The translations under genes were made by a program, and so were the position numbers. Of a DNA stretch of 19,474 nt, positions 7,708-14,484 are shown piece by piece. The DNA comes from Francisellaceae bacterium UBA6186 (GTDB taxonomy: Bacteria; Pseudomonadota; Gammaproteobacteria; UBA6186; Azoamicaceae), in assembly GCA_002422785.1 (NCBI GenBank), contig DITK01000042.1:1-19474 (forward strand), in the 5' to 3' direction. How positions within the stretch are numbered: the stretch's first letter is position 1; each line of letters opens with the position of its first letter. The notes beneath the pieces are model-generated. The model worked only from the letters and a program-made list of their open reading frames with translations. It was not told the DNA's origin and made no database searches.

Positions 7708-9945
7708 ATGAATTTTCCAGTTAAATATTTAGAACAATTAAATCAAGCTCAACAACAGGCTGTAACTCATTATTTAGGCAATTTATTAGTATTAGCAGGT
7801 GCTGGTAGTGGTAAAACCAGGGTGTTGGTTAATAGATTTGCTTGGTTAGTATGTCAGCACCAACAAGATCCTTATAATATTATGGTAGTAACTTTTACCA
7901 ATAAAGCCGCTAAAGAAATGAGTAACAGGTTAAATAAAATGGATTTAACCAATATTTATAATGGGTGGATTGGTACATTTCATAGCTTGTCTCACAAGTT
8001 GTTAAGATTACACAACGTAGCTGCAAAACTTGGCAACAATTTTGAAGTTATAGATTCAGAAGATCAATTAAAAGTTATTCGCCGTTTATTGAAACAATTT
8101 AATATTGATGAAGATGCATTTGAGCCAAAAAAAGTACAAAATTTTATTAATCGTCAAAAAGATCAAGGTCTTAGATCTAATAATTTACCAAAAATACAAA
8201 CTAAATATGATAAAATTATGTTCGAGCTGTATCATCATTACGAAAACTCTTGTAAATCTCAAAATGTTGTAGACTTTGCAGATCTATTATTAAAATCTTA
8301 CGAATTATTGCGTGATAATCCAGACTTGCTGCAGCATTATCGAGCTAGATTTAAGCATTTTTTAATTGATGAATTTCAAGATACTAACCCAATTCAATAT
8401 AATTTTTTAAAGTTGCTAAGTAGTAACGCCGAATCTATTACTGCAGTTGGTGATGATGATCAATCTATATATGGTTGGCGAGGAGCTAAAGTTGAGAATA
8501 TTGTTAAATATACTAAAGAATTTGATACCGTTAATGTTATACGTTTAGAAAAAAATTATCGTTCGACCAAAACTATATTATCTGCAGCTAATGCAATTAT
8601 TAATAACAATATGGATCGCATGGGCAAGACTTTATGGACAGATGCACCAGAAGGGAAGCCGATAGTATTATATGGTGGACTAAACGAAGAAGATGAGGCC
8701 TTGTTTATAGTCAAAGAGATCCAAAAACATATAGCAAATTCTGGTAAGTATAGCGACATAGCAGTGTTATATAGATCTAACGCTCAATCCAGGGCGATAG
8801 AAGAATCTTTAGTGAAACATGGTATTAATTATATTATATATGGGGGAGTTAGTTTTTTTGAACGCACAGAAATTAAAGATGTATTGGCTTATTTAAGGTT
8901 GGCAATTAATCCTTTAGATAATGCGGCGTTTGAGAGAATTATTAACACTCCTGCTCGTGGCATAGGTGATAAATCTTTAGAAAAAATTAGAAGTTTAAGT
9001 GTACAAGAAAATATTAGTTATTTTGCGGTGGTGCAGCAATTAGTAACATCTGGTGACACTGGAGCAGTTATTAATGGGTTGATGAATTTTTTGAAAATAA
9101 TCAATGATATTATAGCGAGTTTTGCCAACAATAATTATACGTTGACAGAATTAGTAGAAAAAACCATTAATATTAGTGGTTTATTAGAAGAGTTAAAGAG
9201 AAAAAAAGATGCTGGATCGATCAACAGAATGGAGAATTTGCAAGAATTAATTAATGCTACAGCGGTGTTTAGTGGATCTCAAGTTGCGGCCAATGCAGCT
9301 GTCGATTCAGATAATCTTACTAAAGTTAAAGCCTTATTAGATTATGCAGCATTAGAAGGCAAAGAATATATTTCTAAAGAAAAAGATATGACAATTAGTG
9401 AGTTTGGTAACGTGCAGTTAATGACGTTGCACGCAGCTAAAGGTCTAGAGTTTCCGGTAGTATTTTTGTGTGGATTAGAAGAAGGATTATTTCCCCATTA
9501 CTTTTCTAAAGATAGCCCAGATGCTTTAAACGAAGAAAGAAGATTATGCTATGTGGGTATAACTCGTTCTATGGAGAGAATATTTATAAGTTATGCTCAG
9601 AAAAGACGGTTGTTTGGTAGAGAAGAGAGTCGGATAAGATCAAGATTTATCAACGAGATCCCAGAAAATTTAATTGAAGAACGTAAAAAACAAATGTTTA
9701 TATCTAATAGAAATAACTTTCAAAAATCGATTGGATTTATAAAGCAAGAAAAATCTGAAACAGGTAAAAAAAAATCAGATCTTAAAAAATCAGCTGGCAA
9801 AAAAGTCAAACATGATAAATTTGGTATAGGATTTATTATTGATCAGGATGGTAGTGGTGATAAAATTAGGGTTAATGTAGATTTTGGTAAAAATGGGGTA
9901 AAGTGGTTGTTGTTAAGTTACGCCAACTTGGAGGTGCTTAATTAA
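7708..9945 (+). CDS. uvrD: UvrD/PcrA-type DNA helicase II (superfamily 1A)
   Basis: This is an ATP-driven 3'-5' helicase of nucleotide excision and mismatch repair. The 745-aa length and C-terminus favour UvrD/PcrA over Rep. Visible motifs: Q motif LNQAQQQAV (about 10-18), Walker A GAGSGKT (Lys36), TFTNKAAKEM (Ia), DEFQDTN (II, from about 221), VGDDDQSIYGWRGA (III), LEKNYRST (IV), LMTLHAAKGLEFPVVF (V) and EERRLCYVGITR (VI). The C-terminus has the RNA-polymerase-binding Tudor-like module (VKHDKFGIGFII...VKWLLLSYANLE) typical of UvrD/PcrA. The ATG at 7708 is chosen because MNFPVKYLEQLNQAQ matches the family's N-terminus; a longer frame from TTG 7660 would translate the terminator hairpin. No ribosome binding site is visible. 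It runs directly into polA with overlapping stop and start. Confidence 0.96.
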   Translation: MNFPVKYLEQLNQAQQQAVTHYLGNLLVLAGAGSGKTRVLVNRFAWLVCQHQQDPYNIMVVTFTNKAAKEMSNRLNKMDLTNIYNGWIGTFHSLSHKLLRLHNVAAKLGNNFEVIDSEDQLKVIRRLLKQFNIDEDAFEPKKVQNFINRQKDQGLRSNNLPKIQTKYDKIMFELYHHYENSCKSQNVVDFADLLLKSYELLRDNPDLLQHYRARFKHFLIDEFQDTNPIQYNFLKLLSSNAESITAVGDDDQSIYGWRGAKVENIVKYTKEFDTVNVIRLEKNYRSTKTILSAANAIINNNMDRMGKTLWTDAPEGKPIVLYGGLNEEDEALFIVKEIQKHIANSGKYSDIAVLYRSNAQSRAIEESLVKHGINYIIYGGVSFFERTEIKDVLAYLRLAINPLDNAAFERIINTPARGIGDKSLEKIRSLSVQENISYFAVVQQLVTSGDTGAVINGLMNFLKIINDIIASFANNNYTLTELVEKTINISGLLEELKRKKDAGSINRMENLQELINATAVFSGSQVAANAAVDSDNLTKVKALLDYAALEGKEYISKEKDMTISEFGNVQLMTLHAAKGLEFPVVFLCGLEEGLFPHYFSKDSPDALNEERRLCYVGITRSMERIFISYAQKRRLFGREESRIRSRFINEIPENLIEERKKQMFISNRNNFQKSIGFIKQEKSETGKKKSDLKKSAGKKVKHDKFGIGFIIDQDGSGDKIRVNVDFGKNGVKWLLLSYANLEVLN
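9930..9943 (+). promoter_or_regulatory. Strong ribosome binding site and AUU start codon of polA
   Basis: GGAGG (9930-9934) lies 6 bases before ATT (9941-9943), inside the last codons of uvrD, whose TAA stop (9943-9945) shares one base with the ATT. Between the in-frame stop at 9914-9916 and TTG 9971 the polA frame has no ATG, GTG or TTG; ATT is the only near-cognate codon with a well-placed Shine-Dalgarno. This would couple polA translation to uvrD. Confidence 0.6.
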
Positions 9946-12505
9946 TCACAACAATAAGCCAGTCTTAGTATTGGTGGATGGTTCTTCTTATTTATTTAGA
10001 GCTTATTACGCTCTGCCGCCGTTAAATAATTCTAAAGGACAAGCGACTGGTGCTATTCTGGGTGTAATAAATATGCTTAAGAAGCTATTTAATTCTTATA
10101 GTCCAGATTGGATGGTAGTGGTTTTTGATAGTAAAGAGCCGACCGATAGGCATAAAATTTTCCCAGATTACAAACAGAATCGTACTAAGATGCCGGAAGA
10201 TTTAGCCAGCCAAATACCACCATTACTAGAAATAATTAAAGCTCTTGGATTTAGTTTGGTACAAATTCCAGGATTAGAAGCTGATGATATTATTGGTAAT
10301 TTAGTAACTAAAGCACAAACAAATAACATATTTAGTATTGTATCAACTGGCGATAAAGATTTAGCACAATTAGTTAATAACGATGTGGTACTAATTAATA
10401 CCATGACAGATACTTTATTAGACATAGATGGTGTTATCGAAAAATTTAAAATACCACCACATCTTATAATAGATTATTTAGTTTTAACTGGAGATCAAGT
10501 AGATAACATTCCTGGAGTTTTAAATGTTGGCCCAAAAACTGCTGTTAAATGGTTAAATAAATATCAAGATTTAGATGGTGTCATCAAGCACAGCGATGCA
10601 ATAGAGGGTAAGGTCGGGGATAATCTAAGAGCTGCCATTAAGCATTTTGCTTTGTATAAACAATTAGTGACTATTGACACCAATGTGCCGGTCAATTTTG
10701 ATATTGTAGATTTTGTGGTTAACAACCGAGATTTAGATAAGCTTAAGGTATTGTTCGCCGAATTAGAAATCAATAGTTGGCTTAAAGAGATCCTGCAAGC
10801 AGAACATACAGATGTCAAACAAACTGCCATTAAACAAGATAATTTTGTCACCGACAATAATAGTGTTGCAGTTGATCAATTATTAACAGAGTGGGTGCAA
10901 AAAATTGCTATAGCAAATGTTGTGGCTATTCATGCTCAAACAACTTCGCGCAATTATATTGATGCTAAAATTACTGGGATATATTTGGCGATTGATTCTG
11001 ACAGTTGTTATTTAAATTTAGCTGATTTTGATGGATTAGCTAAGATATTTAAGTTTTTAGCAGATCCGTTCAAGACTAAAATTGTCTATGATCTGAAATT
11101 TTTATCTCAGATCTTACATGAATATTCGATTGATATTGTGCCGCCATTTTTCGATATAACTTTAGAGTTGTATGTTTTAAATAGTCTTACCAAAAGTCAT
11201 GTTAAATCAGAAGAGATGGATGCTAAAAAAATTTTATTATTACATAACGAGCTATGGCCAAAAATTTGTGATATACCTAAGTTGCAACATATTCTATTAA
11301 ACATCGAGATGCCATTGTTAATGGTATTAAAAAAAATGGAACTCGTTGGGGTGTTAATTGATGCGCAAAAACTTGCGGTACAAAGTGTTATGATTAATAA
11401 TAAAATAGCAATTTTAGCAGATGAGACATACAAATTAGCGGGAGAGGTATTTAATTTAAATTCTCCTCAACAGTTACAAAAAATATTATTTGGTAAATTA
11501 GGTTTACCAATGTTGCAAAAAACTCCAACGGGTGTGCCATCAACTTCTGAGCAAGTGTTGCAAGAATTAGCTTTAGAATTTGAGTTACCGAAAGTTATTT
11601 TACAATATCGAACATTAAACAAATTGCAATCAACATATATTGATAAGCTTCCTAAAACTATTAATCCTAAAACTGGTAGAATTCATACTTCTTACCATCA
11701 AACGGTAACAGCGACTGGTAGATTATCTTCTAGTGATCCTAATTTACAAAATATTCCAATTCGTACTGCAGAGGGTCGAGCTATTAGGGAGGCGTTTATT
11801 GCCAAAGATGGTTATAAAATTTTATCGGCGGATTATTCACAAATAGAGTTAAGAATTTTGGCTCATTTATCGAATGATGTTGGGTTAATTAGTGCTTTTA
11901 ACAATAATTTAGACATTCACACTATAACTGCTAGCGAAATTTTTCATATAGAGTTAGATAAAGTTACCGCAGAATTGCGTCGTCGTGCTAAAGCTATTAA
12001 TTTTGGTTTAATATACGGCATGTCAGATTTTGGTTTATCTAAGCAATTGAAGATTTCTCGTGCTGAGGCAGCGGGATATATCAGCACTTATTTTGCTAAA
12101 TTCCCTAAAGTTTTGGTTTTTATGGAAGAGACGAGAAAATTTGCCGCAATTAATGGTTTTGTTGAAACTATGTTTGGTAGGCGGTTATATTTGCCAGAGA
12201 TTAATAGTAAAAATGGTTTGCGTCGTAAAGCTGCAGAGAGGGCGGCTATTAATGCGCCGATGCAGGGAGCTCAAGCTGATTTAATTAAAATGGCTATGAT
12301 TGATATAGATAAGTGGATAAGCAATAATTCGCCAGACATTGATATGTTAATGCAAATTCATGATGAATTAATATTTGAAGTGCCTAACGCTAAAATAGCG
12401 ATGGCTACAGCTGAGATTGTTAATATTATGCAACATGTTGCAAATTTAACTGTTGTGTTGCAGGTTGATGTTGGGGTTGGTAGTAATTGGGCCGAGGCGC
12501 ATTAA
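9941..12505 (+). CDS. polA: DNA polymerase I with degenerate proofreading domain
   Basis: PolA removes RNA primers and fills gaps in replication and repair. Starting at the AUU codon it has 854 residues. The TTG at 9971 lacks a ribosome binding site and would delete the first beta strand before the catalytic VDGSS of the 5' nuclease. Domains: 5'-3' exonuclease (about 1-290, with GLEADDIIG, STGDKDLAQLV and TGDQVDNIPGV), a 3'-5' exonuclease-like domain (about 315-460), and polymerase (about 460-854). The polymerase motifs are intact: A DYSQIELR (Asp631), B RRRAKAINFGLIYG and C MQIHDE (Asp808). The proofreading residues are lost: the E. coli D355-x-E357 pair reads His331-x-Gln333, D424 aligns with Leu388, and the region carrying D501 is about 38 residues shorter. 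It probably lacks 3'-5' exonuclease, as in Taq or Bacillus Pol I. Confidence 0.96.
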   Translation: MNHNNKPVLVLVDGSSYLFRAYYALPPLNNSKGQATGAILGVINMLKKLFNSYSPDWMVVVFDSKEPTDRHKIFPDYKQNRTKMPEDLASQIPPLLEIIKALGFSLVQIPGLEADDIIGNLVTKAQTNNIFSIVSTGDKDLAQLVNNDVVLINTMTDTLLDIDGVIEKFKIPPHLIIDYLVLTGDQVDNIPGVLNVGPKTAVKWLNKYQDLDGVIKHSDAIEGKVGDNLRAAIKHFALYKQLVTIDTNVPVNFDIVDFVVNNRDLDKLKVLFAELEINSWLKEILQAEHTDVKQTAIKQDNFVTDNNSVAVDQLLTEWVQKIAIANVVAIHAQTTSRNYIDAKITGIYLAIDSDSCYLNLADFDGLAKIFKFLADPFKTKIVYDLKFLSQILHEYSIDIVPPFFDITLELYVLNSLTKSHVKSEEMDAKKILLLHNELWPKICDIPKLQHILLNIEMPLLMVLKKMELVGVLIDAQKLAVQSVMINNKIAILADETYKLAGEVFNLNSPQQLQKILFGKLGLPMLQKTPTGVPSTSEQVLQELALEFELPKVILQYRTLNKLQSTYIDKLPKTINPKTGRIHTSYHQTVTATGRLSSSDPNLQNIPIRTAEGRAIREAFIAKDGYKILSADYSQIELRILAHLSNDVGLISAFNNNLDIHTITASEIFHIELDKVTAELRRRAKAINFGLIYGMSDFGLSKQLKISRAEAAGYISTYFAKFPKVLVFMEETRKFAAINGFVETMFGRRLYLPEINSKNGLRRKAAERAAINAPMQGAQADLIKMAMIDIDKWISNNSPDIDMLMQIHDELIFEVPNAKIAMATAEIVNIMQHVANLTVVLQVDVGVGSNWAEAH

Positions 12506-12572
12506 GGATGGGGGATGATGTTGTTAGGGCGTAGGTATTTCGAAGGTAAGGTATTACGTCTGGTATATAATA

Positions 12573-14447
12573 TTAATCTACAAGGTATATACAGTTTGAT
12601 CGACTAGTACTTCCTATGCCGTCCCATGATATGTAATTGCATAAACCGTTAGATGTGCCGTCACACTGAGCGCAAGCAGACCCACTGTCTAATTTGCAAT
12701 AATATGGTACCGCTCCAAAACAGGTACTGGAACAAGAATTTTCTAAAGTATTCCACCTATGTGATTGTTCATTACATCTACAGTTACCAGCTTGTCCGCC
12801 AGCTCCATTATACGAGGATCCATTTGGGCAGCTTGCACAACTGCTGCCATTCCAATAATAAGAGTTGTTCTGGCATGCGCAATTAGCAACGCCAGTACTT
12901 TGTCCTGAACCTCCAGCTATTGATCCACCAGTGCAGCTAGGGATGCAGGTATCACCGCTTCTAGTAAAACCGCTATTACAATTAATAATTCCACCAGTGC
13001 AAGTAGCATTAGCCGGGCATGGTGGGCAAGAATTATTATTGAAGTAATATCCAGAATTACAAGAAGAACAATTACTGCCAGAGCTACAAGCACTACAACC
13101 TGTTGGGCAACTTTGACAAGAGGTTCCATTTAAATAATAACCGGCATGACAAACAATAGTACTACCATTACAGGTGGCATGAGCCGGGCATGGCGGGCAA
13201 GAATTATTATTGAAGTAATATCCAGAATTACAAGAAGAACAACTACTGCCGGAGCTACAAGCACTACAACCTGTTGGGCATCTTTGGCAATAGGTTCCAT
13301 TTAAATAATAACCAGTATTACAAGAAAAACAATTACTGCCAGATGTACAAGAAGTACATCCGGTACTGCAGCTAGAACAGCTGCTTGATCCTGGTGCCGA
13401 GTATTTAGCTGCACCACAACTTATACACGTACCAGATGTATTAGCACCGATTGCAGTAGAATAGGTATTAGAAGGGCACGGGGTACAAGATCCTCCTGTA
13501 GGACTAATTGAGTAGGTGCCAGCAGAGCAAGCATGACAGGTATCTGTGCCACCAAGAGAATATTGGCCAGCACTACAAGGAGAGCAGCTGCCTCCAGATA
13601 CACCTGAACCTGGTGCACAAAATAATGTGCAAGTGCCATCGGATTTGGTTTTAGCGTAACTAGGATCAGAACAAGTACAATATAAATTAGGGTATGAATT
13701 ATCGATGGAGCCATGTACTGTTGGTGGTGAATTGAGCCTTTCTCGTTCAGCATTAGATAATGGTCGCATAACTTTGTTATTAAGTGACCGTGGGCAAGTT
13801 CTGGTATAATTTCTGGCACTACTATATTTTTGACAACGAGATGCAGCACCGGTATTACTACATAATTCAGCAGCTATTATTACTTCATAAATAGCTTTGT
13901 CGCCTTGTGTTTTATAGGATCCTTGAGTTAGAGTAAAACCACCAATCATCTCTTCGCTTAAAGTTGTTGTATTTGCCTCAGGTGTGCCGGGCGGGCTAAG
14001 ATTAATAGAATTTGTAGTAATTGGTGTACCAACATCAGCATTTGGTACACCAAAAAGTGCTGTAGGTAAATTTGATGTTGATGCAAGGTTGTCTCTGTTA
14101 TGATTATCACAAGAAAAAGGGTCGGTAGTTGTACTTTTTTTAGCTCTACAGACTATATCGGGCCTAGCTGTAGGCCCGCCTGATAAGTCTGCTAACAACA
14201 GATTAGCTTTATTTGTGTCTATGAATTCCATGAAATTTGAAGTGCCTGAGGGATCTAAGGTATCTTGGATACTTGTTACATATGCGGCAGCTGTTTGCTT
14301 TAATTGGGTATCGATTACATTTTTGCCAGAACTATCTTTATTAATGTTAGTTATCTGCAATATCACCATGCAAGAACCTACTAATAGCACGGTTAGTAAT
14401 AAGGTAAAAGGTAAAATAAAGCCGAGCTGGCGTTTCATTTTATGCAT
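12573..14447 (-). CDS. PilX-like pilin fused to a large cysteine-rich repeat domain
   Basis: This 624-aa protein begins KRQLG|FILPFTLLLTVLL, a short basic leader, a Gly and a hydrophobic helix (about 9-31), resembling PilX-type minor pilins. There is no Glu5 (Phe instead). A Thr/Ser-rich, low-Cys head follows (about 32-255). The last 370 residues are extraordinarily cysteine-rich (about 59 Cys in the whole protein by my count), with GCC2/GCC3-like CSAGTYSxxxxGGSCTPCP units, furin-like CSSCNSGYYFNNNSCPPCP units, two near-identical 57-residue repeats (about 375-488), and a C-terminal module (505-624) shared with the upstream gene. It is probably processed by prepilin peptidase, inserted in the inner membrane or pilus, and needs periplasmic disulfide formation. 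It lies 37 bases after the other Cys-rich pilin, likely in one operon. The starts at 14447 and 14438 are both possible. A role in adhesion is inferred. Confidence 0.85.
   Translation of the reverse strand: MHKMKRQLGFILPFTLLLTVLLVGSCMVILQITNINKDSSGKNVIDTQLKQTAAAYVTSIQDTLDPSGTSNFMEFIDTNKANLLLADLSGGPTARPDIVCRAKKSTTTDPFSCDNHNRDNLASTSNLPTALFGVPNADVGTPITTNSINLSPPGTPEANTTTLSEEMIGGFTLTQGSYKTQGDKAIYEVIIAAELCSNTGAASRCQKYSSARNYTRTCPRSLNNKVMRPLSNAERERLNSPPTVHGSIDNSYPNLYCTCSDPSYAKTKSDGTCTLFCAPGSGVSGGSCSPCSAGQYSLGGTDTCHACSAGTYSISPTGGSCTPCPSNTYSTAIGANTSGTCISCGAAKYSAPGSSSCSSCSTGCTSCTSGSNCFSCNTGYYLNGTYCQRCPTGCSACSSGSSCSSCNSGYYFNNNSCPPCPAHATCNGSTIVCHAGYYLNGTSCQSCPTGCSACSSGSNCSSCNSGYYFNNNSCPPCPANATCTGGIINCNSGFTRSGDTCIPSCTGGSIAGGSGQSTGVANCACQNNSYYWNGSSCASCPNGSSYNGAGGQAGNCRCNEQSHRWNTLENSCSSTCFGAVPYYCKLDSGSACAQCDGTSNGLCNYISWDGIGSTSRSNCIYLVD
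13012..13323 (-). repeat. Two-copy tandem repeat, 171-bp period, inside the PilX-like gene
   Basis: 13012-13152 and 13183-13323 are nearly identical in DNA, offset by 171 bp (57 codons). Each encodes a GYYLNGT...CPTGCSACSSGS...CNSGYYFNNNSCPPCPA block. The high DNA identity points to recent duplication. Confidence 0.9.
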
Positions 14448-14484
14448 AATAAATATTATGGTTTATAAAGGGATCTTTAGCAAT

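Noticed and set aside
9971..9973. TTG 9971 as the polA start
   Set aside because: No Shine-Dalgarno is present and it would remove the first beta strand before the catalytic Asp; the AUU with GGAGG upstream fits better.
12506..12572. Looked for a bidirectional terminator between polA and the PilX-like gene
   Set aside because: No stable hairpin with a T tract is visible on either strand.
12653..13849. Several open frames of 60-140 codons overlapping the PilX-like gene on both strands
   Set aside because: They are shadows of the repetitive, low-stop-density Cys-rich coding sequence and show no family features or ribosome binding sites.
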